Made by a program: the position numbers and the translations under genes
Notes under the pieces: model-generated
Seen by the model: the letters and a program-made list of their open reading frames with translations, nothing else
What the model was told of the DNA's origin: nothing
Database searches by the model: none
From: Chromobacterium sp. IIBBL 290-4
GTDB taxonomy: Bacteria > Pseudomonadota > Gammaproteobacteria > Burkholderiales > Chromobacteriaceae
DNA: 64,000 bases
NCBI RefSeq assembly: GCF_024207115.1
Contig: NZ_CP100128.1
Location: 1,364,001-1,428,000, forward strand
Direction: 5' to 3'
Shown: piece after piece, positions 35,206-44,918 of the stretch
How positions within the stretch are numbered: position 1 is the first letter of the stretch
How the letters are laid out: the number at the start of each line of letters is the position of its first letter

Positions 35206-37038
35206 TCAGTTCCAGGCCGGATGGCGGAAGCTCATCGCGCCGGCCTCGGCCTCGTCGGCCAGATGGCGGAACACCGAGAACAGCTCGCGGCCCATGCCGT
35301 ACTCATTGTGCGACAAATCGGCCTGAACCTGTTCGCGCGCGGCCCATTCGGCGGCGTCTACCCGCGCGGACAGCTCGCCGGTTTCGGCGTCGACGCGGAT
35401 CAGGTCGCCGTCCTTGATCTTGCCGATGGCGCCGCCGGACAACGCTTCCGGCGAAATGTGGATGGCGGCCGGCACCTTGCCGGACGCGCCGGACATGCGG
35501 CCGTCGGTCACCAGCGCCACCTTGAAGCCGCGCTCTTGCAGAATGGTCAGCGCCGGGGTCAGCTTGTGCAGTTCCGGCATGCCGTTGGCGCGCGGGCCCT
35601 GGAAGCGGATCACCGCCACGAAGTCTTTTTCCAGCTCGCCGCGCTTGAACGCCGCCAGCATGTCGTTCTGGTCGTGGAACACCACCGCCGGCGCTTCCAC
35701 CACGCGATGCTCCGGCTTCACCGCCGACACTTTGATCACGCCGCGGCCGATATTGCCGGCCATCAGCTTCAGGCCGCCGTCGGCGGAGAAGGGGTTGGAC
35801 GCCGGACGCAGCACGCTGTCGTCGCCGCTGACCGCCGGGGCATCGCGCCATTTCAGCTCGCCCTTGTCCAGCCACGGTTCCTGGGTGAAATGCGACAGGC
35901 CGCGGCCCATCACCGTGCCCACATCCTCATGCAGCAGGCCGGCCGACAGCAGTTCGCGGATCACGAAGCCCATGCCGCCGGCGGCATGGAAGTGGTTCAC
36001 ATCGGCCTTGCCGTTGGGGTAGGCGCGCACCAGCAGCGGGATGATGGCCGACAGCTCGTCGAAATCGTCCCAGTTGACATTGATGCCGGCAGCGCGGGCG
36101 ATGGCGACGATGTGCATGGTGTGGTTGGTGGAGCCGCCGGTGGCCAGCAGGCCGATGATGGCGTTGACGATGGATTTTTCATCGATCATCTCGCCCACCG
36201 GGGTGAACTGCTCGCCCTGGGCGGCGATCTTGGCGGCCTGGCCGGCGGCGGCGCGGGTCAGCGCCTCGCGCAGCGGCGTGTTCGGATTGACGAAGGCGGC
36301 GCCCGGCAGGTGCAGGCCCATGATCTCCATCAGCATCTGGTTGGAGTTGGCGGTACCATAAAAGGTACAGGTGCCGGGGCCGTGGTAGGACTGGCACTCC
36401 GACTCCAGCAGCGCGTCGCGGCCGACCTTGCCTTCGGCGTACAACTGGCGCACCTTGGCCTTGTCGTCATTGGCGATGCCGGTGGTCATCGGACCCGCCG
36501 GCACGAACAGCGCCGGCAGATGGCCGAAAGTCAGCGCGCCTATCATCAGGCCCGGCACGATCTTGTCGCACACGCCCAGGTACAGGGCGGCGTCGAACAT
36601 CTGGTGGCTCAGCGCCACGGCGGTGCTCATGGCGATGACGTCGCGGCTGAACAGCGACAGTTCCATGCCGGCCTGGCCCTGGGTCACGCCGTCGCACATC
36701 GCCGGCACGCCGCCGGCGAACTGGGCGGTGGCGCCGGCCGCCAGCGCGGCCTCTTTCAGCCAGGCGGGAAAGGCTTGCAGCGGCTGGTGGGCCGACAGCA
36801 TGTCATTGTAGGAAGACACAATCGCCAGATTAGGACGGTGCTCTTCTTTCAAGTGGATCTTCATCGCGTCCGGCATCGCCGCAAAAGCGTGGGCGAGATT
36901 GGTGCACGACAGATGGGCCCGCTCCACCCGGCCTTGTTGTGCGGCGGCGCGCACGCGCGCGAGATAAGCGCTGCGGCGCGACTGGCTGCGCGCGACAATG
37001 CGGTCGGTAACGGCGGACAGGGTGGGATGCAAAGCCAT
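35206..37038 (-). CDS. edd: 6-phosphogluconate dehydratase
   Basis: The 610-residue IlvD/Edd-family enzyme dehydrates 6-phosphogluconate to KDPG with a [4Fe-4S] cluster. Cluster and active-site segments include [54 protein letters not shown] and [24 protein letters not shown]. The start at 37038 ([14 protein letters not shown]) is the canonical N-terminus; the open frame before it overlaps the promoter. A promoter candidate and a HexR-like box lie 30-57 bases upstream, between edd and zwf. Confidence 0.96.
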   Translation of the reverse strand: MALHPTLSAVTDRIVARSQSRRSAYLARVRAAAQQGRVERAHLSCTNLAHAFAAMPDAMKIHLKEEHRPNLAIVSSYNDMLSAHQPLQAFPAWLKEAALAAGATAQFAGGVPAMCDGVTQGQAGMELSLFSRDVIAMSTAVALSHQMFDAALYLGVCDKIVPGLMIGALTFGHLPALFVPAGPMTTGIANDDKAKVRQLYAEGKVGRDALLESECQSYHGPGTCTFYGTANSNQMLMEIMGLHLPGAAFVNPNTPLREALTRAAAGQAAKIAAQGEQFTPVGEMIDEKSIVNAIIGLLATGGSTNHTMHIVAIARAAGINVNWDDFDELSAIIPLLVRAYPNGKADVNHFHAAGGMGFVIRELLSAGLLHEDVGTVMGRGLSHFTQEPWLDKGELKWRDAPAVSGDDSVLRPASNPFSADGGLKLMAGNIGRGVIKVSAVKPEHRVVEAPAVVFHDQNDMLAAFKRGELEKDFVAVIRFQGPRANGMPELHKLTPALTILQERGFKVALVTDGRMSGASGKVPAAIHISPEALSGGAIGKIKDGDLIRVDAETGELSARVDAAEWAAREQVQADLSHNEYGMGRELFSVFRHLADEAEAGAMSFRHPAWN

Positions 37039-37066
37039 GATGACGTTCCGTGTTGAATTGGGTTTG

Positions 37067-37095
37067 ATAGTAGTTTTACTACACGCAAAATGCAA
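37067..37095 (-). promoter_or_regulatory. edd promoter candidate with embedded HexR box
   Basis: On the minus strand TTGCAT (37095-37090) and TACTAT (37072-37067) are 17 bases apart. The palindrome TGTAGTAAAACTACTA (37083-37068) covers most of the spacer and the -10 element. It closely matches the known HexR operator form TGTARTWAAAYTACA, and hexR itself is in this locus. Confidence 0.7.
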
Positions 37096-37247
37096 GGCGG
37101 ACTACGCGCCGCCTGCGGCGCTTAAACGCGAATATCCACTATCATCCGCAGATTTTCCAATGTATTCCTCCAAATTTTGAGCCAAGGCAAATGGTGTTGC
37201 AAAAGCGGCCACAGCGCGCGCGCGGGCATAGACAGCGCAACATCCGA

Positions 37248-37263
37248 TGGTAATATAACTACA
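37248..37263 (+). promoter_or_regulatory. HexR box upstream of zwf
   Basis: TGGTAATATAACTACA lies 30 bases before the zwf ATG and resembles the HexR operator. A -10-like TAATAT falls inside it, so bound HexR would block zwf transcription until KDPG builds up. Confidence 0.6.
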
Positions 37264-37293
37264 TCTAATACACTGCAAAGATGGAAGATCAGG

Positions 37294-38772
37294 ATGGAGA
37301 CTCGTTCTACCCCTACCCCGGCCTTCGACATGGTGCTGTTCGGCGGCGCCGGCGATCTGGTGATGCGCAAGCTGCTGCCTTCCCTGTATCAGGCGCATGC
37401 CGCCGGCCTGCTCAACGAGCAAGGCCGCATTCTGGCGCTGGGCCGCAAGGACCTGAGCCGCGACGACTACCTGGCTTCCGTCGAAAAACAATCCCGCATC
37501 CACATCAAGAGCCACTTCGACGACGCCGCCTGGCAAAGCTTCTGCGCGCGCATCGACTATCTGAAAGTGGATGCCTCGCAAGCGGCCGACTTCCCGGCGC
37601 TGGCGGAAAAAATCGGCGCCGATAGCGACAAGGTGGTGGTCTGTTATCTGGCCACCGCGCCCCATCTGTTCGCCGGCATCTGCGACAACCTGGCCGCCGT
37701 CGGCCTGAACCGCGACAACGTCCGCGTGGTGCTGGAAAAACCGCTGGGCACCGATCTGGAGTCGTCCAACGAGATCAACGACGATGTCGCGCGCTTCTTC
37801 AAGGAAGAACAGCTGTACCGGATCGACCACTACCTGGGCAAGGAGTCGGTGCAGAACCTGATGGCCATCCGCTTCGCCAACGCGCTGTTCGAGCCGCTGT
37901 GGCGCCGCGAATGGATACACGATGTGCAGATCACCATCTCGGAAGAGCTGGGCGTGGGCAGCCGCGGCGACTTCTACGACGGCACCGGCGCGTTGCGCGA
38001 CATGGTGCAGAACCACCTGCTGCAGCTGCTCTGTATCGTGGCCATGGAGCCGCCGGCCAACCTGGAAGCCGACGCGGTGCGCGATGAAAAACTGAAAGTG
38101 CTGAAAGCGCTGCGCCCCTTCACCGAACAAGAGGTCGCCACCAAGACCGTGCGCGGCCAATACAAGGCCGGCGCCAGCGGCGGCCAGCCGGTGGTGGGCT
38201 ATCTGGACGAAACCGGCATTCCCGAGCACAGCCAGACCGAAACCTTCGTCGCCATCAAGGCCGAGATCGATAACTGGCGCTGGGCCGGCGTGCCTTTCTT
38301 CCTGCGCACCGGCAAGCGCATGCAAGAGCGGCTGGCCGAGATCGTCATCAATTTCCGCGATGTGCCGCACCAGGTGTTTTCCGGCCCGCTGGGCGGAAAC
38401 CATCACGCCAACCGGCTGGTGATCCGCCTGCAGCCGGAGGAAAGCATCCGCCTGTACTTCCTGGCCAAGGAGCCGGGCGACACCATGCGCCTGCAGCCGA
38501 CCTACCTGGACCTGGACTTCTACAAGGCCTTCAAGGTGCGCCGCGCCGACGCCTACGAACGCCTGCTGCTGGACGTGATCCGCGGCAAACTGGCGCTGTT
38601 CATGCGCCGCGACGAGCTGATCGAAGCCTGGCGCTGGGTGGAGCCCATCATGGACACCTGGGCCGCCAGCACCAACAACCCGCCCAAGCAATACACCGCC
38701 GGCAGTTGGGGCCCGGCAGCCTCCAGCGCGCTGCTGTCGCGCGACGGCATCAGCTGGCACGAGGAGTGCTAA
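37294..38772 (+). CDS. zwf: Glucose-6-phosphate dehydrogenase
   Basis: The 492-residue enzyme oxidises glucose-6-phosphate to 6-phosphogluconolactone, making NADPH. The nucleotide-binding site is [22 protein letters not shown] near the N-terminus, where a GxxGDL-type motif is present, and the catalytic signature is [15 protein letters not shown] (about residues 178-192). [11 protein letters not shown] at 37294 is the chosen start. It is the first gene of zwf-pgl-glk-hexR-pgi, with a HexR-like box just upstream, though a palindromic repeat lies between it and pgl. Confidence 0.97.
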   Translation: METRSTPTPAFDMVLFGGAGDLVMRKLLPSLYQAHAAGLLNEQGRILALGRKDLSRDDYLASVEKQSRIHIKSHFDDAAWQSFCARIDYLKVDASQAADFPALAEKIGADSDKVVVCYLATAPHLFAGICDNLAAVGLNRDNVRVVLEKPLGTDLESSNEINDDVARFFKEEQLYRIDHYLGKESVQNLMAIRFANALFEPLWRREWIHDVQITISEELGVGSRGDFYDGTGALRDMVQNHLLQLLCIVAMEPPANLEADAVRDEKLKVLKALRPFTEQEVATKTVRGQYKAGASGGQPVVGYLDETGIPEHSQTETFVAIKAEIDNWRWAGVPFFLRTGKRMQERLAEIVINFRDVPHQVFSGPLGGNHHANRLVIRLQPEESIRLYFLAKEPGDTMRLQPTYLDLDFYKAFKVRRADAYERLLLDVIRGKLALFMRRDELIEAWRWVEPIMDTWAASTNNPPKQYTAGSWGPAASSALLSRDGISWHEEC

Positions 38773-38773
38773 A

Positions 38774-38902
38774 GTAGGGCGGAAGCCCCCACGGGGGCGT
38801 TCCGCCTTTTTCATCTTCAGCGCCGCATATGGCGGAACGCCCGCCAACAGCAGCGACAAGACAGGATCGCGGCGGAACGCCCCTCAGGGGCTCCCGCCCT
38901 AC
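38774..38902. repeat. REP-like palindrome pair, family 1, copy A
   Basis: Two imperfect hairpins are arranged as a mirror pair. The first (38777-38806) has arms GGGCGGAAGCC and GGCGTTCCGCC. The second (38871-38899) has GGCGGAACGCC and GGCTCCCGCCC. The outer ends GTAGGGCGG and CCGCCCTAC are complementary. A partial third copy (ATGGCGGAACGCC) is at 38829-38841. The first hairpin is followed by TTTTT and may also attenuate transcription between zwf and pgl. Confidence 0.75.
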
Positions 38903-38976
38903 GAAAATACCGTCAGGGATGGAAAAAGCCCTAAGCCGTTTTCCCTCCCCATCCAAGAAACAACCGAGGTACGCGC

Positions 38977-39654
38977 ATGAACTGGCTGGAATTCTCCGAT
39001 GCTACGCAACAGACCAACGCCCTGGCCAACAGCGTGGCCTCCCGCCTGTCCGCCGCGATTGAAAGCCGCGGCCAGGCGGTGCTGGCCGTGTCCGGCGGCA
39101 AATCGCCCATCCCGTTTTTCCAGCTGATGTCCGAAATGGCGATAGACTGGGCGCGCGTCACCGTCACCCTGGTGGACGAACGCTTCGTGCCGCAGGACCA
39201 CGCCGACAGCAATGCCAGCCTGGTGCGCCAATACCTGCTGCAGAACCGCGCCGCGCCGGCCCGCTTCCTGCCGCTGGTGGGCGAAGCCGCCGACATCGCC
39301 GCCGAAGTGGCCGCCGCCTGCCGCGACTTCGCCGCGCCGGACGTCGCCATCCTGGGCATGGGCGAGGACGGCCACACCGCCTCGCTGTTCCCCGGCGCGC
39401 CGGAACTGGCAGCCGGCCTGAACCCTGCCGGCCTGGCGCCGCTGTTGGCCGTCACCCCTCAAACCGCGCCGCACCGCCGCGTGTCGATGAGCTACGCCGC
39501 GCTGCTGCAAGCCGGCAGCCTGATCCTGTCCATCCAGGGCGCTAAAAAACGCGAGGTGCTGGACCAGGCCGCCCGCGGCCCGAACGACGCGCTGCCGATC
39601 AGCCATTTCCTGGCCCAAAACAAGGTGCCGCTCGATGTCTACTGGTCTGCCTGA
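38977..39654 (+). CDS. pgl: 6-phosphogluconolactonase
   Basis: The 225-residue enzyme hydrolyses 6-phosphogluconolactone to 6-phosphogluconate. It has the SugarP_isomerase/NagB-like fold with AVSGGKSPIPFFQLM, VTLVDERFVPQDHADSN and VAILGMGEDGHTASLFPGAPEL, all typical of DevB-type lactonases. Its end overlaps glk by 20 bases. It is 204 bases after zwf, with the palindromic repeat between them. Confidence 0.95.
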   Translation: MNWLEFSDATQQTNALANSVASRLSAAIESRGQAVLAVSGGKSPIPFFQLMSEMAIDWARVTVTLVDERFVPQDHADSNASLVRQYLLQNRAAPARFLPLVGEAADIAAEVAAACRDFAAPDVAILGMGEDGHTASLFPGAPELAAGLNPAGLAPLLAVTPQTAPHRRVSMSYAALLQAGSLILSIQGAKKREVLDQAARGPNDALPISHFLAQNKVPLDVYWSA

Positions 39655-40681
39655 AGCCTGGCCGCGCCTGCTCGGCGATATCGGCGGCAGCAACGCCCGC
39701 TTCGCGCTGGAGACCGGCCCGGGCGTCATCGAGGACATCCTGACGCTGCCCACCTCGGCCTATCCCGGACTGGCCGAAGCCGCCGCCGACTACTTGGCCC
39801 AAGTGGGCGCCCGCCGCGTGGCCCACGCGGCCATCGGCATCGCCAATCCGCTTAACGGCGACCAAGTGAAAATGACCAATTGCCATTGGTCGTTTTCGAT
39901 TGAGACGACGCGCCGCGCGCTGGGCCTGAGCACGCTGCTGCTGCTCAATGATTTCACCGCGCTGGCCTTGGCCTTGCCCAAGCTTGCGCCGGCACAGCTG
40001 CTGCAAGTCGGCGGCGCCGCGCCGCGCGCCGGCTCGCCGTTGGCGCTGATCGGCCCCGGCACCGGCCTGGGCGTCTCCGGCCTGGTTCCGCATGCCGACG
40101 GCTGGACGCCATTGTCCGGCGAAGGCGGCCATGTCTCCTTCGCCCCCGCCGACGAGCGCGAAATCCAGATCTGGCGCTACGCGGCCGCCCGCTTCGGCCA
40201 TGTTTCCAATGAAAGGCTGCTGTCCGGCCCCGGCCTGGCGCTGATTCACCAAGCCCTGAAGGCCCGCGACGGCGAGCCGGATGCGGCGGAAGAGCCCGCC
40301 GACATCTGCGCGCGCGGCGCGTCCGGCCGCGACGAACGCTGCCGCGAAACGCTGGAAATCTTCTGCGGCCTGCTCGGCTCCGCCGCCGGAAATCTGGCCT
40401 TGACCCTCGGTGCCCGTGGCGGGGTATACATAGGTGGTGGTATTGTGCCGCGTATAAGCGGTTTTTTTGAACAATCCCCATTTCGCCGCCGCTTCGAGGA
40501 CAAAGGACGATCGTCGGCCTTTCTGTCGGACATTCCGGTTTATTTGATCACTAGCGCCTATCCGGCCCTGCCGGGCGTGGCCGCCCATCTGGCGACCCAC
40601 CTGGCGGCGCGCGGCGGTGTCGATCCAGTGCCCGCGTCCGCGCCTCCACGCGGCGGCTCAGCAGGAGACATGCATGCTTGA
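39635..40681 (+). CDS. glk: Glucokinase
   Basis: The 348-residue kinase phosphorylates glucose with ATP. Motifs are the phosphate loop LLGDIGGSNARFALE, the glucose-binding SFSIETTRRAL and LLLNDFTALALALPKL segments, GPGTGLGVSGLV and GEGGHVSFAP, and the adenosine loop RGGVYIGGGIVPRISGFF. It overlaps pgl by 20 bases and hexR by 8, so these are one coupled unit. The C-terminus extends about 25 residues past the usual end (HLAARGGVDPVPASAPP...), which is common in this group. Confidence 0.95.
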   Translation: MSTGLPEAWPRLLGDIGGSNARFALETGPGVIEDILTLPTSAYPGLAEAAADYLAQVGARRVAHAAIGIANPLNGDQVKMTNCHWSFSIETTRRALGLSTLLLLNDFTALALALPKLAPAQLLQVGGAAPRAGSPLALIGPGTGLGVSGLVPHADGWTPLSGEGGHVSFAPADEREIQIWRYAAARFGHVSNERLLSGPGLALIHQALKARDGEPDAAEEPADICARGASGRDERCRETLEIFCGLLGSAAGNLALTLGARGGVYIGGGIVPRISGFFEQSPFRRRFEDKGRSSAFLSDIPVYLITSAYPALPGVAAHLATHLAARGGVDPVPASAPPRGGSAGDMHA

Positions 40682-41522
40682 TCGCATCCGCGGCCAGCTG
40701 GAATTGCTGTCGGCGGCCGAGCGCAAGGTGGCCGAGCTGGTGCTGGAACAACCTTACACGGTGATTCAGGCGGCGGTGGCCGACATCGCCAAGAGCGCCG
40801 GCGTCAGCCAGCCCACGGTCATCCGCTTCTGCCGCACCGTCGGCTGCTCCGGCCTGCCCGACTTCAAGCTCAAGCTGGCCGGCAGCCTGGTGACCGGCGT
40901 GCCCTATGTGCACTCCAGCGTGCGCCCGGAAGACCCGACCTCCGAGATCGTGGCCAAGGTGTTCGACAACACCGTGTCGGCGCTGCTCAAGTGCCGCAAC
41001 GACGTCAATCCGCAGGCGATTGAAGCCGCGGTGCAGCTGCTAGCCGACGCCAACCGCATCGAATTCTACGGCCTGGGCAACTCCGGCATCATCGCCGCCG
41101 ACGCCCAGCACAAGTTCTTCCGTTTCGGCATTCCCACCGTCGCCTATTCCGACACCCACATCCAGATGATGGCGGCGTCGGTGCTGGGCCCGGACGACGT
41201 GCTGGTGGCCATCTCCAGCTCCGGCCGCACGCTGGAATTGCTGGAAGCGGTGGACGTGGCCATCGCCTCCGGCGCGCGGGTGATCGCACTGACCACCAGC
41301 GGTTCGCCCTTGGCGCGCCGCGCCACCGTATCGCTGATCGCCGACACGCTGGAAGACAACGAAACCTACAGCCCGATGATTTCGCGCATCGTGCATCTGG
41401 TGCAGATCGACATCCTGGCGGTCAGCGTGGCGCTGCGCCGCGGCCCCGGTCTGATCCGCCAGCTGGAAAAGACCAAGCACAGTCTGAAAAACCGCAGGCT
41501 GGACAATAAACAACCGGAATAG
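40674..41522 (+). CDS. hexR: RpiR-family repressor HexR
   Basis: The 282-residue regulator has an N-terminal RpiR-type helix-turn-helix (about 1-77; [31 protein letters not shown]) and a C-terminal SIS sugar-phosphate domain (about 120-250; [26 protein letters not shown] and [14 protein letters not shown]). HexR represses zwf, edd and related genes and is released by KDPG. ATG 40674 has AGGAG eight bases upstream; in-frame codons before it belong to glk in another frame. Two matching operator-like palindromes lie in the edd/zwf gap. Confidence 0.95.
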   Translation: MLDRIRGQLELLSAAERKVAELVLEQPYTVIQAAVADIAKSAGVSQPTVIRFCRTVGCSGLPDFKLKLAGSLVTGVPYVHSSVRPEDPTSEIVAKVFDNTVSALLKCRNDVNPQAIEAAVQLLADANRIEFYGLGNSGIIAADAQHKFFRFGIPTVAYSDTHIQMMAASVLGPDDVLVAISSSGRTLELLEAVDVAIASGARVIALTTSGSPLARRATVSLIADTLEDNETYSPMISRIVHLVQIDILAVSVALRRGPGLIRQLEKTKHSLKNRRLDNKQPE

Positions 41523-41533
41523 GACGAAACATC

Positions 41534-43180
41534 ATGAGTGAACTGACCGAACTGCCGGCCTGGCAAGCCCTCTGGGACCACTTCGCCGAGGCCAAGCATC
41601 TGCACATGCGCGAGCTGTTCGCGGCGGATCCGGAGCGAGCGGAGCGCTACTCGCTGGAAGTGGGCGGCCTGTTCCTCGACTATTCCAAGAACCGCATCAC
41701 CGACGCCACCTTGCTGGGCCTGATGCAGCTGGCGCGCGAAGCCGGCCTGCCCGCCCGCATCAAGGCGATGTTCAAGGGCGACAAGATCAACCGCACCGAG
41801 GAGCGCTCGGTACTGCACGTGGCGCTGCGCAACCGCACCAATTCGCCCATCGTGGTGGACGGCGAAGACGTGATGCCGCAGGTGAACTCGGTGCTGGAGC
41901 GGATGGGCCGCTTCGCCCACGCGGTGCGCTCCGGCGACTGGCTGGGCTACACCAACCAGCCCATCACCGACATCGTCAACATCGGCATCGGCGGCTCCGA
42001 CCTCGGCCCGCTGATGGTCTGTAGCGCGCTGAAGCCCTTCGGCCATCCGCGGCTGAACATGCACTTCGTCTCCAATGTGGACGGCGCGCAGCTGAAGGAA
42101 ACGCTGAAGAAAGTGCACCCGGAGACCACCCTGTTCGTGGTGGAATCCAAGACCTTCACCACCCAGGAAACCCTCACCAACGCGCTGACCGCGCGCGAGT
42201 GGTTCCTCAAGTACGCGCGCGAAGAAGGCGCGGTGGCCAAGCATTTCGTCGCCGTCTCCACCAACCAGAAGGCCGTCGCCGAGTTCGGCATCGACCCGGC
42301 CAATATGTTTGAATTCTGGAACTGGGTGGGCGGCCGCTACAGCCTGTGGTCGGCCATCGGCCTGCCCATCATGCTGTATCTGGGCGAGGAGAACTTCACC
42401 GAGCTGCTCAACGGCGCCCACATCATGGACCAGCACTTCATGAACGCGCCGTTCGAGCAGAACATGCCGGTGCTGCTGGCCATGATAGGCGTGTGGTACA
42501 TCAACTACTACGGCGGCGGCAGCCATGTGATCGCGCCTTATGACCAGTACCTGCACCGCCTGCCGGCCTTCATCCAGCAACTGGACATGGAGTCCAACGG
42601 CAAGCAGGTGACGCTGTCCGGCCAGCCGGTCAACTACGAAACCGCGCCCATCATCTGGGGCGAAACCGGCATCAACGGCCAGCACGCCTTCTTCCAGCTC
42701 TTGCACCAGGGCACCCACATCTCGCCTATCGACCTGATCGCCTCGCTGGAGAACCGCTCCAATCTGCCGGGCCACCATGAAATCCTGCTGGCCAATGTGT
42801 TCGCCCAGGCCGAAGCCTTCATGCGCGGCAAAACGGCCGAGGAAGTGCGCGTCGAGCTGGCCGAGCAGGGCCTGCAAGGCGAGGCGCTGGAAGCGCTGGT
42901 GCCGCACAAGGTGTTCGGCGGCAACCGCCCGACCAACACCCTGCTGATGAGCCGGCTGGACCCGCGCAACCTGGGTTCGCTGATCGCGCTGTACGAGCAC
43001 AAGATCTTCGTCCAGGGCGTGATCTGGCATATCAACAGCTTCGACCAGTGGGGCGTGGAATTGGGCAAGCAACTGGCCAAGACCATCCACGCCGAGTTGA
43101 CCGGCAAGCTTGAACACGCCGAGCACGACTGCTCCACCCGCCGCCTGATCGAACTGTATCGCCAGACCAACGCGCGCTGA
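41534..43180 (+). CDS. pgi: Glucose-6-phosphate isomerase
   Basis: The 548-residue enzyme interconverts glucose-6-phosphate and fructose-6-phosphate. Family signatures are [34 protein letters not shown] (with catalytic residues nearby), [19 protein letters not shown] and [13 protein letters not shown]. It is the last gene of the zwf operon, 11 bases after hexR. In a cell using the Entner-Doudoroff path it mainly feeds fructose-6-phosphate back to glucose-6-phosphate. A palindromic repeat region follows. Confidence 0.97.
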   Translation: MSELTELPAWQALWDHFAEAKHLHMRELFAADPERAERYSLEVGGLFLDYSKNRITDATLLGLMQLAREAGLPARIKAMFKGDKINRTEERSVLHVALRNRTNSPIVVDGEDVMPQVNSVLERMGRFAHAVRSGDWLGYTNQPITDIVNIGIGGSDLGPLMVCSALKPFGHPRLNMHFVSNVDGAQLKETLKKVHPETTLFVVESKTFTTQETLTNALTAREWFLKYAREEGAVAKHFVAVSTNQKAVAEFGIDPANMFEFWNWVGGRYSLWSAIGLPIMLYLGEENFTELLNGAHIMDQHFMNAPFEQNMPVLLAMIGVWYINYYGGGSHVIAPYDQYLHRLPAFIQQLDMESNGKQVTLSGQPVNYETAPIIWGETGINGQHAFFQLLHQGTHISPIDLIASLENRSNLPGHHEILLANVFAQAEAFMRGKTAEEVRVELAEQGLQGEALEALVPHKVFGGNRPTNTLLMSRLDPRNLGSLIALYEHKIFVQGVIWHINSFDQWGVELGKQLAKTIHAELTGKLEHAEHDCSTRRLIELYRQTNAR

Positions 43181-43188
43181 GCCTCGTT

Positions 43189-43214
43189 CGCGGGTAGGGC
43201 AAAGCCAACCCGCG
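43189..43214. repeat. REP-like palindrome, family 2
   Basis: CGCGGGT and ACCCGCG are perfect arms, extended inward by GGC and GCC, with an AAA loop. It is the reverse-oriented relative of the hairpin at 33768-33795. Confidence 0.6.
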
Positions 43215-43235
43215 CTTCGCGCCGCATGGCCGATG

Positions 43236-43344
43236 CAGGGCGGAAGCCGCAAAGCGGCGTTCCGCCTACAACTGGGTAAAAAGTCACGACGGAACGTCCT
43301 AAAGCTTCGGCGGAACGCCCGATAAAACCGGGCTTCCGCCCTAC
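43236..43344. repeat. REP-like palindrome pair, family 1, copy B
   Basis: The first hairpin (43238-43266) has arms GGGCGGAAGCC and GGCGTTCCGCC with loop GCAAAGC. The second (43309-43341) has GGCGGAACGCC and GGCTTCCGCCC. Arms are the same as in copy A at 38774-38902, while loops differ, as expected for paired REP sequences. A degenerate piece (GACGGAACGTCC) lies between them. Confidence 0.78.
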
Positions 43345-43513
43345 CGCTGCCCAGCAGCGATAGGCGCCTTATCCACAACCATCCCCTTTTCCGATAGTTA
43401 CCCACAGCCACCCGGCTAGCCCGCGCATGCGGTAAAATGCCCCATGATGCGGCCATGTCTTCTGCGCCGCGCCCTCATACCCGCGGCCCGCGCCGCCAGA
43501 CAAGGAAATCCTC

Positions 43514-44791
43514 ATGTCCCGCAATCTGGAACTGTTCGAACGTGGCAAGAAAGTCATCCCCGGCGGCGTCAATTCGCCGGTGCGCGCTTTCGGCCAGGTA
43601 GGCGGCACGCCGCGCTTCGTCGCCCGCGCCGAAGGCGCTTACTTTTGGGACGCCGATGGCAAACAGTATCTGGACTATGTCGGCTCCTGGGGCCCGGCCA
43701 TCGTCGGCCACGCCCACCCGGAAGTGGTGAAGGCGGTGCAGGATGCCGCTGTCGGCGGCCTGTCCTTCGGCGCGCCGACCGAGGGCGAGGTGGTGATCGC
43801 CGAGGAAATCTGCAAGCTGCTGCCGTCGGTCGAGCAAGTGCGGCTGGTATCGTCCGGCACCGAGGCGACCATGACCGCGATCCGCCTGGCGCGCGGCTTC
43901 ACCGGCCGCGACCTGATCGTCAAGTTCGAGGGCTGCTACCACGGCCACTCCGACAGCCTGCTGGTCAAGGCCGGCTCCGGCCTGCTCACTTTCGGCAACC
44001 CGTCCTCCGGCGGCGTGCCGGCCGATTTCACCCAGCACACGCTGGTGCTGCAGTACAACGACGTGGAGCAGCTGTCCCGCACCTTCGCCGAGATCGGCGA
44101 CAAGATCGCCTGCGTGATCCTGGAGCCAATCGCCGGCAATATGAATCTGATCCAACCGTCGCGCGAGTTTGTGCAGGCTTTGCGCCAGTTGACTGAAAAG
44201 CACGGTTCGGTGCTGATCTACGACGAGGTGATGACCGGCTTCCGCGTGGCCAAAACGTGTGCCCAGGGCCTGCACGGCATCACCCCGGACCTGACCACGT
44301 TGGGCAAGGTGGTGGGCGGCGGCATGCCGCTGGCGGCCTTCGGCGGCCGCGCCGACATCATGGGCAAGATCGCGCCCTTGGGCACTGTCTACCAGGCTGG
44401 CACCCTGTCCGGCAACCCGCTGTCCGTCGCCGCCGGCATGGCCACGCTGAAGCTGATCCAGCAACCGGGCTTCTACGAAACGCTGGGCGGCCGCACCGCC
44501 CGTCTGGCGCAAGGCTTGGCCGAGGAAGCCAAGAAGGCCGGCGTCACGCTGTCCACCGACAGCGTCGGCGGCATGTTCGGCTTCTATTTCAGCGCCCAGG
44601 CGCCCAAGTCCTACGCCGAGGCCACCGGTTGCGACATCGAGCGCTTCAAGCGCTTCTTCCACGCCATGCTGGACGAGGGCATTTACTTCGCGCCGTCGGC
44701 TTACGAAGCCGGCTTCGTCTCCATCGCCCACAGCGATGAAATGATTGAGCAGACCATCGCCGCCGCCGGCCGCGCCTTCGCGCGCGTTTGA
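43514..44791 (+). CDS. hemL: Glutamate-1-semialdehyde 2,1-aminomutase
   Basis: The 425-residue PLP enzyme makes 5-aminolevulinate from glutamate-1-semialdehyde, the last step of the C5 route to tetrapyrroles. Motifs are [19 protein letters not shown] at the N-terminus, [34 protein letters not shown] and the PLP lysine in [21 protein letters not shown]. Its presence shows haem precursor is made from glutamyl-tRNA, so the ALA-synthase-like gene at 11324 is not needed for haem. AAGGAAA precedes the ATG and a terminator follows. Confidence 0.97.
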   Translation: MSRNLELFERGKKVIPGGVNSPVRAFGQVGGTPRFVARAEGAYFWDADGKQYLDYVGSWGPAIVGHAHPEVVKAVQDAAVGGLSFGAPTEGEVVIAEEICKLLPSVEQVRLVSSGTEATMTAIRLARGFTGRDLIVKFEGCYHGHSDSLLVKAGSGLLTFGNPSSGGVPADFTQHTLVLQYNDVEQLSRTFAEIGDKIACVILEPIAGNMNLIQPSREFVQALRQLTEKHGSVLIYDEVMTGFRVAKTCAQGLHGITPDLTTLGKVVGGGMPLAAFGGRADIMGKIAPLGTVYQAGTLSGNPLSVAAGMATLKLIQQPGFYETLGGRTARLAQGLAEEAKKAGVTLSTDSVGGMFGFYFSAQAPKSYAEATGCDIERFKRFFHAMLDEGIYFAPSAYEAGFVSIAHSDEMIEQTIAAAGRAFARV

Positions 44792-44813
44792 GTCCGCGCG
44801 GCAGCGCAGCGAC

Positions 44814-44835
44814 AAGGAGCTTCGGCTCCTTTTTT
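44814..44835 (+). terminator. Terminator of hemL
   Basis: AAGGAGC and GCTCCTT form a 7-bp stem with a stable TTCG tetraloop, followed by TTTT. Confidence 0.9.
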
Positions 44836-44918
44836 GTTGCGCTGGATAAAACAAGGCGACTTGATAGAATGCCCAAGGTATTCAAAAAACTATACGGACC
44901 CATGAGGTCTGCGGGACA

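Larger units (their letters stand above)
43181..43513. other. Intergenic region between pgi and hemL
   Basis: The left 165 bases are filled by palindromic repeats of two families. The right part should hold the hemL promoter. It contains TTATCCACA (43369-43377), a perfect DnaA-box sequence, and TTACCCACA (43398-43406), one mismatch away; at this density these may be chance. Confidence 0.6.

Noticed and set aside
35221..37056. A 611-codon open frame on the plus strand opposite edd
   Set aside because: It is the antisense shadow of edd: composition is dominated by His, Gln, Arg, Gly and Ala with no domain, and the minus-strand Edd protein is complete and canonical.
38777..38810. The first hairpin after zwf as a simple terminator ending the operon
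   Set aside because: Its arms recur in the same form after pgi with different loops and no T-run, so it is better explained as a repeat element, although it may attenuate transcription.
43369..43406. TTATCCACA and TTACCCACA upstream of hemL as a replication origin or DnaA control site
   Set aside because: Only two boxes are present, without an AT-rich unwinding region or dnaA/dnaN neighbours. They may be chance.
41366..43456. A 696-codon open frame on the minus strand opposite pgi and part of hexR
   Set aside because: It spans two real genes in antisense, has low-complexity GC-driven composition and no start signal. Long antisense frames are expected at this GC content.
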